Shown: positions 9,651 through 22,949 of the stretch, in pieces
Position numbering within the stretch: position 1 is the first letter of the stretch
How the letters are laid out: every line of letters starts with the position of its first letter
From: Absidia repens
Taxonomy: Eukaryota; Mucoromycota; Mucoromycetes; Mucorales; Cunninghamellaceae
Direction of reading: 5' to 3'
Assembly (NCBI GenBank): GCA_002105175.1
Contig: MCGE01000007.1
Location: forward strand, 1,240,001-1,304,000
DNA: 64,000 nt
The notes under the pieces: generated by a model
Databases searched by the model: none
What the model was told of the DNA's origin: nothing
What the model saw: only the letters and a program-made list of their open reading frames with translations
Program-made: the position numbers and the translations under genes

Positions 9651-10616
9651 TTAAACATCCACCTCATTGACAGGTACAGAAAGCATATTCATGATCTTTT
9701 CCAGCATCTGATTGCCACCTAAAAGAGCAATATCGTTGCGTGCTTCCGCTTCCATTTTGGCCAAAAACCGACGACAGTAGGCAAACGTTTTTGTTTTTTC
9801 TAGTAGTTGAAGGGCGAATTGCTTAAGTTCGATCGACTGACTCCGTTGTTTGAGAATATTTAGCAATTGCCTGTTGGTGGGATCCGATCGGATGGAATGG
9901 ATAATAGGGAAACTAAATTTGCCTTCGGTTAAATCTTCACAAAACCCTTTATTGTCTGCGTACTATTATTTTTAATTTGAAAAAAAAAAAAAAAAATGAG
10001 AGGGTACAATAACGTTTAGTGGACAATTTTTTGTGAATTGTGTTTTCGTGATTACCGTGCTCGATTGCAAATTCATATAATCATCCCGCACTTGGAAATG
10101 TATACCAATTTTGCTCACCAACGCTGTGTAATCACTAAAAAAATAAAAAATGGTCAACGTCTTCGTTTTTTTTTTTTGCCCCCCCCCCTCCACTTTTTGC
10201 CTTACGTCTCAGATTCACTTGCCGCTTGCATTAATTTTACAGCTAACCGGAGCAGCCCACCAGTTTCTATCAAAATGATTTTTTTTAATAATCTTATCAT
10301 TTCCCATCCCCCTCTGATTTTTTTTAGTCACATTACTGTTATCCACCATTTCAAGAAATTCGTCTTCGGTGGGGCATGTTAGGGTATCTCTCCAAAACAG
10401 TTCCATGCCTTGCCCACGATGAAGGTTGAGCAGCTCCTCGGTGTAAATAGTCACCATCGTTGGATTATTAAGGGTATTGATTTCATGTAAAGCCAAAAAA
10501 TACACATAATTGGCACAGTTGATGGTTTGTGGGATTCCATAGAGATGGTGAGCTGCTGGAACGCCACGTCGTAATACAGAATCGTCTTCAACATCATCAA
10601 TCCTATGTTGTTGTTG

Positions 10617-10651
<35 letters not shown>

Positions 10652-10990
10652 GGAAGAAGAATGAGTAATCATTCGCTTTACAAAAAAACAAAAACAAAAC
10701 AAAAAACGAAACAAATCATACAGTAGACTTGCACTGTGTAACATTTCAATCACTCTGGTGATCACTTTGAGGTCCTTTTCAGGCACCTTCAACCAAAGAT
10801 CGAAAGCTTCAATCATTTTCGATCGAATATCTTTGCCTGGGTGGGCACAAAGATAATGAAAGGGTTCGAGAAGGATCTAATACAATAAATGAAAATAATG
10901 AAAATAACATTAGAATAAAAAAAATCCTATCCTTTCATTGCCTGTCTTGACCTTCCACCGCAGAGAAAATGATGTTACAACTAAATCTGT

Positions 10991-11022
<32 letters not shown>

Positions 11023-11171
11023 TTAATATCGTTTTCTAAGGTGCCTCTTTTTCTTTTATTCAAAATTACCGACTCCTTGTCTTCAGTCTGTGTTGCTGGA
11101 GAAGAATGATTAGAAATGCCATTAATATGCTGTTGAAGAGGAGACTTGACTTTTAACTGTGCTGATAGCAT
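9651..11171 (-). CDS. carG: Geranylgeranyl pyrophosphate synthase
   Basis: This is a trans-prenyltransferase that condenses farnesyl- and isopentenyl-diphosphate to GGPP, the precursor for carotenoids and for protein geranylgeranylation. Exons are 11171-11070, 10876-10722, 10602-10337, 10266-10206, 10134-10056 and 9962-9651; all phases close to give 324 residues, normal for the family. The first Asp-rich motif is DDVED at residues 88-92, directly after an exon junction that splits the preceding Leu codon. The second is FQVRDDYMN with Asp212-Asp213. The segment [17 protein letters not shown] and the [10 protein letters not shown] stretch are typical of fungal GGPP synthases. The N-terminal ~34 residues are variable. 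Intron 1 carries a run of more than 30 T/A bases. The symbol carG is used by analogy with Mucor. If it belongs to a paralogue set, its specific role cannot be told here. Confidence 0.88.
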
Positions 11172-11742
11172 AGTGGATAAGTGTAAAAAAAAAAAAAAAA
11201 AGAGGAAGAGATAAATAAATTAAGGGGCAGAGAGACAAAGTGCAAGGAGTAAGGTCTTTAAATATCATAAGAATCTGGGACATAAACAAAGCCTGATGAC
11301 CTTTCAATGTGGCGGTGTGAGGGTTTCTGTTTTTTCCTATCTCTCGTCGTTTTTTCCCATGCATTATATCATGACACGGATAAAGCAAGGTCCGTGTATA
11401 AGAACTATACTTTATGGTTTATCATATAGTATGTACTTTCAATGGCTCCACATCTTCCTTTTAGCTCTAGTCCTCACATAAGCTATCCAGAGCAAAACTA
11501 CACTAAGCACCCGCAGCTTTCCCTTCATCGTCATCACTACACTATATATATCATACCCACAAAGTGCCACATCATCCAAAAATCCACCATCGTGGTTGTA
11601 TTGTACCACACAATCCCCAAAAAAAGTATGTAAGTATTCTGTACAGGTTTTTATTTCATCAAGAAGTCAAATCAAACTAATACTAAATCAAAACGTATAT
11701 AATAATAATCAATAATAATAATAACAATAAATCAAATCTATT
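11172..11742. other. Intergenic between mccA and carG
   Basis: Both neighbours are on the minus strand, so this holds the carG promoter and the mccA 3' UTR. I see only A/T runs and no coding signal. Confidence 0.55.
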
Positions 11743-14602
11743 TTATTCGGCATCAGCGAACATGACCAACGACTTGTTTTCTTCGACCAAATCACCCACG
11801 GCATAAAGAACTTGATCAATTACACCGTCCACAGGAGAGCGAATCACATGTTCCATTTTCATTGCTTCCAAGACAATAATAGCTGCGCCCTTTTCCACCT
11901 TTTGTCCTGGCTTAATCATCACCTGGGAAATTTTGCAGGGCATTGGAGTAAGCACATTACCAGCTCCACCAGCACTTCCAGCTCCACCAGCCACGTATAA
12001 AGGTGTGGGTAATTTCAAGTTCGTGCGACCATGCTACACCCAAAAAAAGAAAAAAGAAAAAAAAGATGAGCCCGTGCATATTCATATGTGCGTTCGGTTG
12101 ATCTTTTACCTCGTCAAACACCACTACGTCATCATTGTGCAATACCACATTCGACTTGACTTGCTTGTTGTCCAAAGAAGCAACCAGTAATCCGTCTTCA
12201 TCCAAATAACTATTCACACCTTCAAAAGTTTTGACGGTATTGTCAGCTTGCTTGATTTCTACATCCACAAGATTAGGGTTGGCGGCATTTGCTTGAGGCG
12301 ATGTCGTCATGTAAACATCAAAGGATTCACCATTGCTTTCCATTGTTGTGCGTGTTGTTTCTAACGAGTTCAATCGGAGGCTGTTACCGGCTTTTTGCCA
12401 TGGACTAGCGGGGTCATGTTGGTTGAAGGTCAATTGTTGTTGTTCTTGTAATCGCAGAGCAGTCGCGGCAAGAGCCAAAGTTTCCGCATTGGGTACTTCC
12501 GGTGCCTTTAAGAGGTCTTTTTCGAATTGCTATAAATATGTATAAAAATACAGTGTGAGTGGATTGTTCCTTTTTTTTCATATGATCACATAAATATATC
12601 TATGTATAGATCGCCTTTTCAATTTACCTGAATAAAGCCTGTTTCTACTTCACCCTTGATGAATTCCGGATGTTCAGCCACCTTCTTGATAAAATCAATA
12701 TTGGTCGTCAGTCCAACAACCTGGTATTGTTCCAAAGCCCGACGGAATCGGCGCAAAGCATCATTGCGATCTTCACCACGGACGATGAGTTTGGAGATCA
12801 TAGGATCATAATGTACACTGATTTGGTCGCCTTGAATAAACCCAGTTTCCAAACGAAGATCTTCCGAAGTTTCAGGGGTACGGACACTGAATAATGGACC
12901 AGTGTCAGGAAGGAAGTTGCTATTGAAGTTCGATGTTGATAAAACTAACAGTTAGTATGCGGTACAATGATACGTCCAACCCCCCACTTTCTCCTTCTGT
13001 GGCGAGGCTTCTTTGACTTACTTCAATGGGTTTTCAGCATAAACACGGGCTTCAAAGGCATGGCCAGTCAATTTCAATTGATCTTGATTCAGTAACAAAC
13101 GATTTCCAGAAGCGACTTCAAATTGCCAGTGGACGAGATCGGTATCGGTCACCATTTCAGTCACAGGATGTTCCACCTGGAGTCGAGTGTTCATTTCCAT
13201 AAAGTAGAATTGCTTGTCAATGTTGTCCATAATGAATTCCACGGTACCAGCATTTTCGTAGCCGACGGCACGCGCAGCAGCGACAGCCTTGGCACCCAAT
13301 TGAGAACGGATTTCTTCAGACAAACCAGGCGCAGGGGCTTCTTCAATCACCTTTTGATGTCGACGTTGGACAGAGCAATCACGTTCAAACAAATGTACCA
13401 CGTTGTCATGCTTGTCGGCAAACACTTGGACTTCCACATGGCGAGGTCGTTCCAGATACTTTTCCACCAAGACCTTGTCATCACCAAACGACTTGATGGA
13501 CTCGCGACGGGAGGATTCCAACATTTCTTCGAACTCCCCAGCATGACGCACAATACGCATACCCTTGCCACCACCACCCTTTACAGCCTTGATCAATACT
13601 GGGTAGCCAATCTTTTGAGCCTGGTCCTTCAAAAATCCAACATCTTGATTTTCACCATGGTAGCCAGGAACGACGGGTACACCTGCCTTTTCCATAATGA
13701 ATTTGGATTCACTACCAGAACGAGAGAGAGAGAGAGAAGAGGGAGGGGAAAGATATGTATTAGTATCTGAAGATAGTAAAATCTATATTGTCAGTGTATT
13801 CCTTTGATTCCCATCTTACCTCTTTGAGCCCATGGATCGCATAGCATCACCAGAGGGACCAATAAACGCGAGTTGTTGGCTTTTGACACGATCGGCAAAG
13901 TCGGCATTTTCAGATAAGAATCCATAACCAGGATGAATGGCCTGTTAAAAGAGAAGAGAGAGAAAGTGAGCGATATTGAGTGGGTTGTAAATTCAATGCA
14001 ATAAAAGCGGCTTTTTCTTACTTGAGAGCCAGTCAATCTAGCGACGTCAAGAATCTTGTTGATGTCCAAGTAACTTTGAGCGGAAGGAGCAGGACCAATC
14101 AAGTAGGCTTCATCAGCCTATGAACGAGCGAAACAAAAAAAAAAAAGTTGAGCCCGCTGAGAAAGTCTGACTAAGAAGATATGCAATGTTACTGAACTTA
14201 CCATCTTCACGTGTTGTGAATGAACATCAGCTTCACTGTAAACAGCCACCGTCTTGATGCCCAACTTTTTGGCAGTACGCATGACACGGCAGGCAATTTC
14301 ACCTCTATTCCGAACACAGAAAAAGCAAACGTCAGAAACATTGTAGCCAGTAGCCTTGTTATTTAAAGTAAATATTACCTGTTTGCAATCAACACCTTTT
14401 CGAATAAGGCATTGCGTTCTATAAAGAGAGAAGCAAAAAAGTGAGTTAATATAATGAGGGCGTACGACAAGCTTTTTTTTTTATCTTGAAAGTTACCTGG
14501 TTGAGAAGAATAGTAGAGCTTTGTACACGTGAGCTGAATAGGGTAAGTGCTTCGAACGCGAACTACAGGAGTTGCTACGTTTTTAAATAAACGAAACATC
14601 AA
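11743..14602 (-). CDS. mccA: Methylcrotonoyl-CoA carboxylase alpha (biotin-carrying) subunit, mitochondrial
   Basis: This is a biotin-dependent carboxylase subunit of leucine breakdown. It carboxylates biotin with ATP and bicarbonate for transfer to 3-methylcrotonyl-CoA. Exons are 14602-14497, 14418-14379, 14304-14202, 14117-14022, 13941-13820, 13711-13022, 12919-12628, 12529-12110 and 12033-11743, giving 719 residues, as expected for MCC alpha. The N-terminus ([19 protein letters not shown]) is basic and acid-free, like a mitochondrial presequence. The biotin carboxylase domain shows [27 protein letters not shown], the ATP-grasp glycine loop GGGGKG (201-206), [20 protein letters not shown] and [13 protein letters not shown]. 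After a Gly/Ala hinge the biotinyl domain has EAMKMEH with the acceptor Lys682. Propionyl-CoA carboxylase alpha is the main alternative. No beta subunit is in the window. Confidence 0.87.
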
Positions 14603-15254
14603 AGGATAAATAAAAAGAGAGTGAGGAGAAAAAGAGAAAGAATAACAAAAAGTGGGGAAAAAAGAGAGGTTTGATAAAAGAAAAAGGGGGCGGAGACATA
14701 AAAAGATAAAAAATCACACAACCCGTGGGAAAAACTGGGCGACCCCTTCAGCAGCTTCATTCAGTTCCAAGTCACGCCCGAGACCACACACTTTGTCGGT
14801 CGGTACTGCACTGCCGCGCACACTACACTGCTCACACAGAAACCTTGCAACCTTTCGGCATATTCAACCTATTCCATGCAAATCAATCATTCCGTCAAAA
14901 TGGTATATTTTATTCAGATCAATCATAGATATCAATAAGTAGCTAATATACAATAAGCATATCATTCATTCCTAAGATCCCAAAATCAAAGATCAAAAAA
15001 TAAGACTACACTATTGGGCACAACCCTTCCTATCACTTTCACTATGCACACACACACGCACACACACACACACGCACACACGCACACACACACACACGCA
15101 CACACACACACACGTCAAATAATTGATAGCAATGATATAGTAGAACAGTACCACGCCATCTTCAAAACATATCCTCTCCCTCCCAGCACTACAAAAACAT
15201 ATCAATCAATAAAATGAGCATATAATAGGATGTATGATAGATAAAATAAATAAT
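14603..15254. other. Intergenic with CA microsatellite
   Basis: This is the upstream region of mccA and 3' flank of tma7, both on the minus strand. Apart from the CA repeat I see no feature. Confidence 0.5.
15045..15113. repeat. (CA)n microsatellite with CG interruptions
   Basis: About 69 bases of CA dinucleotides, interrupted at intervals by CG in place of CA. Confidence 0.9.
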
Positions 15255-15677
15255 TTATTTCTTTCCACTCTTCTTGATACCACCGCTAACTATAAACGAT
15301 CAAGGAGATAATAACAAGTCAGTTCATTCATCCTACAGAAGTTGATTCTGATTATATACTTACGAAGAGGACCCTTTCCACCAGCCTTAGCTTGCATTTC
15401 CTTCAACTTTTTGGCATCTTCTTGTTGCTTCTTCTTGAAGGCAATGTCTTCCTGTATAAGTGAAAAACGAAGTATAAAAATGAGAATGACAAAGATAGTC
15501 AAGATATGATCACAAAAAGAAAACTTACATCATCCATATCAGCGCTCTTCTTCTTGGATTGCTTGAGGGGCTTGAGTTTACCACCTATAGAAGAATAAAC
15601 AAGTTGCTCTTAGTTTTTTTTTTCTTTAAACATGCAATATTTATAGCAAGATTTGAAATACCTTGACGACCAGACAT
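15255..15677 (-). CDS. tma7: Translation machinery-associated protein 7 (TMA7/CCDC72)
   Basis: This is a small basic ribosome-associated protein, conserved in eukaryotes and linked to translation in yeast. Four short exons, 15677-15662 (16 bases), 15584-15529, 15451-15364 and 15289-15255, give 64 residues. The protein starts MSGRQGGKLKPLKQSKKK, has an acidic turn DMDDED, then a charged helix (AFKKKQQEDAKKLKEMQAKA), and ends GGIKKSGKK, which is the TMA7 family signature. All phases close. The 16-base first coding exon and the four-exon layout for so short a protein are typical of this intron-dense genome. It faces the PAM2-protein gene head to head across about 780 bases. Confidence 0.93.
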
Positions 15678-16454
15678 GATTATTGTTGTTGTAGTGTTGA
15701 TAAAGAGAAAAGAAAAAGAAAAAGAAAAACAAGAGAAAGCCAAACAAAATAAATATACAACAATCAAAGAAAAAAAATATTTTTTAAATCCCGCAAGCCA
15801 CCCGCTCGACACGCGTAATTTGACAGGCTCTCCTCGAAAGAAGATTTTCCCGGCGCCCCCCTCTCCCCCTATTTAGGTGCTGGAATCATACATATCGTAT
15901 TATAATTTATCATACCAAGAAGAAAAATCGACTATTCTTCAGCGCGCATTCAGATGAGGTCAACTCTGATATAAAAAGGAGAAAATTTTGTTTTGATTGC
16001 TACAAAAACGGATAAAGCTCTTTGAAACTCTATTTTAAATACCGTCCCCTTCTTCTTTATTTTTTTGGTCTCTTCTCTTTTACAATCTCTTTTATTCTCG
16101 CAAATTCGATTTCGTCCACTTTCTCTTTGTATTTTATTTCCATACGAATAACTACAATCAGCAAGGTATACATATTTTCAATACGAAACTGGTTGGACGT
16201 CTGCTAGGGACGAGTTTTACTGATGTTACGTATATATTCTTTATTTTTCTATTTAGGTATTGAAAAGGCACTTTGACCAACTGGCTTCCCCTCTTTCTCG
16301 CTCTCTTTCAAACGTCCTATCCTTACTTCCAAATTTACAACAAAAATACCTCTCATTAGTTTGAAATAGGTAAAAATAAAAGGAACACAATGTTTGACGT
16401 TCCTAATGCTGAAGAAAACATGTACTGAAGGGGTATTTTTGTTTATTAGGGACG
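15678..16454. other. Divergent intergenic region between tma7 and the PAM2-protein gene
   Basis: It should hold both promoters. A possible 5' UTR intron ends in TTATTAG just before the ATG at 16455. At 15783-15796 there is TTTAAATCCCGC, a partial match to the repeat head seen elsewhere. No coding sequence was recognised. Confidence 0.5.
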
Positions 16455-18587
<2,133 letters not shown>

Positions 18588-18958
18588 CTTGGCACACCTC
18601 ACGACCGATGATGATCATGATCATGATCATGATCATGATATAGCGTTTTCCCTCGTGTATTTTATATAGCCATCTCCTCTCTCCTCCCGTCACTATTTAT
18701 TCCAGATCCCTTAGTTTATTACGCTCCTACCATCACCCAATAGTCAACTTTGTACATTTCATTTTTTTTTTTTTTTTTTTACTGGAATAAAAAAATTCAC
18801 CCTCTTTTCTCACCTTCTATTATCTATGTGTAAGCGGGGGTTGAAATATGGCGGGCGGCGGGATTTTTTTCAATTTTTTATTTTTTATACACTTTGGTTA
18901 AAACCTCTCTCCTCCCTTCTCATTTTTTTTTTTTTCAAGAACATATAGATTAGAAGAC
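18588..18958. other. Intergenic; ATGATC hexamer repeat and poly(A) signal
   Basis: A short tandem array of ATGATC units (about 18607-18640) follows the stop codon. AATAAA is at 18786-18791. Poly-T tracts precede the arl5 start. No gene was seen. Confidence 0.55.
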
Positions 18959-19588
18959 ATGGGCATCCTATTCAGTGGGTTATGGAATAAATTATTTTCA
19001 AAGGCAGAAGTCAAGATTATCATCGTTGGATTGGATAATGCGGGCAAAACGACCTTGTTGTATAAACTGTAAAGTAGACCAAAAAAAAAAAAAAAAAAAA
19101 AAAAACTAGTGTGACATTTATACTAGATGACTGGACTTACTCGCGTCTTTCTGGCTTTTCATAGATTGATGGATCAAGTGGTGACAACAACCCCAACTAT
19201 TGGAAGTAACGTTGAAGAAATACAATATAAGAATATCAAGTTTATGATGTGGGTAAGGAAACAAACTGGAAAGAGCTTCTGGTAGACGGACGGAATGGGA
19301 TGAGGCGGGGGCAGGGATTGAATGTCAAACGGCAGGAATGGATGGAATTGGTTTGATTATGCTGAATGGATGGGATGATGGCGGTGAGAAAAAAATGGCC
19401 AACTGTTGACTGTACCTACTTTAAAAGGATAATGACGACACGGCAGGTGGTTGCGCTGTTGTTAGCGATGATTCAATATAGTCTAACAGTTTTTTTTTTT
19501 TTTTTTTTTGGCAATAGGATATTGGTGGGCAAGAATCTCTACGAACGTCATGGAAAACCTATTTTGTGGATACAAAGGTAAACATTGT

Positions 19589-19622
<34 letters not shown>

Positions 19623-19768
19623 ACGGGGACGATATTTAACTGTTGTTGTTTTTTGGATACGTGGGTGGGCTTAATTCAGGCTGTGATTATGGTGATTGAT
19701 AGTACAGATGCCAATCGCTTACATATTGCAAAACAAGAACTACACCAGATGATGGAAAGCGACGTAAG

Positions 19769-19806
<38 letters not shown>

Positions 19807-20362
19807 AACCTGGATTAGGTTTAGCGACAATTATAGCGGACAGTGATATTCATGATAGTATTTTTTTTGGTGAAACGGATGGCTGGTTGATCTGGAACAT
19901 AGCAATTACAAAACTCAAGTTTATTGGTGTTTGCAAATAAGCAAGATGTCAAAGGGGCACTGTCGGCAGCCAAAATATCTGAAGTATTGAACCTTACTAG
20001 TTTAAAGGATAAGCAATGGCATATTCAGGTAAGACAAAATCTAGCGATTGAAAAGAAAAGGAGGTAGAGACCCATGGAATTGGTTCTTAATTGTTATACA
20101 AAGATGTGTTGATCATGGACGGAAAGCAGAAAAAAACGTGATGTAATGCAGTACTAATAATCATATGGTTTATTTAGGCATGCTCGGCCCTTTCTGGTGA
20201 CGGGTAATCCACTCAAAAAAGCAGGAGAAACTAGTCGGGAAATATTGCGGACGAGGGAGGGTATGGTGATTTGAGTACTCATGCGGAATTGATTTTATTT
20301 TTATTTTTCATAGGCTCTTTGAAGGATTGGATTGGGTTGTATTACAAATCTCAGGACAATGA
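18959..20362 (+). CDS. arl5: ARF-like small GTPase Arl5
   Basis: This is a myristoylated ARF-family GTPase acting at the trans-Golgi in endosome-to-Golgi tethering (known for animal Arl5). Exons are 18959-19068, 19165-19252, 19518-19577, 19680-19763, 19903-20028, 20178-20203 and 20314-20362, giving 180 residues. MGILF has the N-myristoylation Gly2. The G-motifs are GLDNAGKT (24-31), [11 protein letters not shown] (switch 1), WDIGGQE (66-72, switch 2), NKQD (126-129) and CSA. The strings [11 protein letters not shown] and KDxQWHIQACxALxGxGL are Arl5-specific rather than Arf1- or Arl1-like. Introns 1, 3 and 4 carry runs of more than 20 A or T beside the donors. One exon is only 26 bases. Confidence 0.93.
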
Positions 20363-20744
20363 AAGTACGATCAAGCATTTGCGTAGATTGACTCTTAGTT
20401 TAGCTGTAGACTTTTTTTTTTTTTTTTTTTTTAACATTCACTTAGTATATAGTATACCATCGCCACCCCTATCGTCTCCTGTTATCGTTACTAGTATATA
20501 GTCGATTGTTTTTTGCCGTACTCTCCTATTTTAAAACTATTATTAATAAAAATTATCGAAAACTATCGATATCTCCTTAAAGCATAAATCGTTCGTACCT
20601 TGATATGAAATTGTGTGACACTACCGATGTAAAAAAAGAAAAAGGAAATCAGAAGCAGACCCTACCCAAATTTGCGTCAAAACGAAATCAATATAAATAT
20701 GGCCCCTTATTTGCTCTCTTTTTTCATTTCTCTTTATCATTTCA
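20363..20744. other. Intergenic between arl5 and cotH
   Basis: Poly-T and AATAAA at 20545-20550 mark the arl5 3' end. The remainder should hold the cotH promoter, including a TATAAATA-like stretch near 20692-20699. Confidence 0.45.
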
Positions 20745-22949
20745 ATGCATTTCATGTCGGACAAAAAAGCAATAGTGATCTTGTTATGTAAGTTACCCTT
20801 GATCTAAGCGCATGGCGGATCCTAAAAATTCATATCGCCATTTTTATCGCTATTATTACATACATGGTTAATCTCTTATTTTTTTTTTTTTTTTTTTGCC
20901 ATTAGTCGTTTCTGTGATTAACTATCTGACACTATGTATTGCAGCCGCCAACACATCGTACAATGTGATTGCCTTAGCAAAAGATAAACCCGTGACAGAT
21001 ATTGGTGTGATGTTAGATGAAAAGGACGTGTACCCCATGAAGCAAGTGACTCCTGGAAGCCTCCTCTACCAAGTCAATGCGCCCAAAGCAACCACTGGCT
21101 ACAAATATGTTCACATCAACCGAAACACTCAAAAAATTGAAGAATCAGAACCATTCGTACGATCTCCTCTTACGGACAAGGACGACAATAACGATAATGA
21201 CGATGCCACGGAAAAAAAGGAAAATGACAAGGGTATCAATGAATTCTATGGCCGATCTTGGACTTACCGTGACGTTAAAACGTTTGATCGCATTGATACT
21301 TTCCCCCAAGATTACAATCGAATTAGTGCAAAGCAGCTACATCCCGCTAACGAAATCCCAACAATGCATATCCAAGCACCAGCAGCTGATATCGATCGTT
21401 TGCATGGCTATTACCTGCAAGATATTGATATCAAAGCTAATATGACGTATATAACGTAAGTAATAAAAAAACAAAAAACAAAATGGCCATTAATATTTTA
21501 AATGATCCCTTATTAACGAGGTATACCTAATTTTCTGACTGGATAGGTCAAAAAAAGTGCATCACTTTGTTGATACCACTTTTAAACTTGGAGGACGGAG
21601 CTCAAGATACTTCACCAAGTTTGCCTATAGTGTCAAGCTTCCCAAGCATACCAACATTGATAATTATCGTAAATTGAAATTACGGGCCATGTCATCAGAT
21701 CCTTCTTATATGCGTGAAAAACTGGGCTATGACATGTTGGCTGCTGCTGGTCGACCTTCCACAAGGAACACTTATGTTAGGTATTGCCCAGTAGGACGAT
21801 AGGAATTTAATTTGAAATGCCGCCTCCTCATTCTTTTTTTTTTTTTTTTTTGGGCAGACTTTTTATCAACGATCGAGCTGTTGGATTATTCACTGTTGCT
21901 GAAAAATATGATGACAATTTCCTTCGAAACGAATTTGGTGGCGGTAGCAAATCATACAAAACAGGCATTCTTTATGAAGGTGAAGGCGCAACCAAAAGGC
22001 GTCATGCTGCCGATCTGAGTTACCATGGCGATGCTGCAAGCTATTATGAAGGAAGCGCTTACGAAATTGCCGAAAAGCCCAAAGTCGGAAACAACAGCTA
22101 TGATGCCCTGATTGCGTTTACAAAGTTCATTGATGACCAACTCAAACTTCAACAAAACAAATCGGTGGACTTGAACTCAACCGTAGATGCTTGGAACAAA
22201 CAGATCGATGTCAATGGATTCTTCATAAAGTATGTCAGCGTAAGGGGATCAAAGCATTGATCAAACATGAACTAACCAAGTGCGTTTGTTTCCTTTGTAG
22301 TATGGCATTTGACTTCTTAGTTGGCAACTTTGACGACTATCTTCAGAACACCAACAATTACTTTCTCTATTTGGAGCCCCGCACGGAACGCTTTGTGTAC
22401 CTTACATGGGACTTGGATATGACCTTTGGCAGTGGACCTGTCAAAATGCGCAAACTACTCCAGGGGGATTATCGCAAATATGCTGGGATGAGCAAACGAC
22501 CATTAACCAAAGCCACCCTCATGACCGTGCCTTACTTCCGTCAAGTCTTTGAATCTCAATTGCGCACCATTGTCCATCAACTCTTCCAACCCAGTGTGGT
22601 GAACCCCATCATTGATTCTCATGTCAACTTTATCAAGGACGATGTGGCATGGGATCGATCTTTACCTCGTGAACGAAAGGGTGCCAGCTTCTTCCCCTTT
22701 GGTGAACACAATATCGACAATTGGTTCTACAACAATGCCACCGGCGAAACCGTCTCTCTTCCAATGACCTTCAGTGTGATCAACTCTGCCGACTACCTCA
22801 TCCGTACCAATGCTGATATCTCCTTCCAGCGTGCCATCGAAGGCCCAACCCGTCATTCAAGTTTGTATGCCCTCAAGAATTGGTTCAAGGAAAAAACAAA
22901 CAAAGTCCTTCCCTACATTGATTCTCCTCCCACCTCCAAATCAAAATAG
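20745..22949 (+). CDS. cotH: CotH-family protein (secreted, kinase-like)
   Basis: This is a member of the CotH family, atypical protein kinases related to bacterial spore-coat CotH and expanded in Mucorales. Exons are 20745-20787, 20906-21455, 21547-21780, 21858-22229 and 22301-22949, giving 615 residues. A hydrophobic N-terminus split by intron 1 (AIVILLFVSVINYLTLCIAAA) is a likely signal peptide. The kinase-like core shows RLFINDRAVGLFTVAEKYDD, then FLVGNFDDYLQNTNNYFLY and the metal-binding DLD in LTWDLDMTFGSG. The C-terminus ends in hydrophilic DSPPTSKSK with no GPI-anchor signal, unlike some cell-surface CotH proteins. The product is therefore probably secreted or luminal. A second ATG three codons downstream (20754) is an alternative start. 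Host-interaction roles known for other CotH members cannot be inferred here. Confidence 0.88.
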
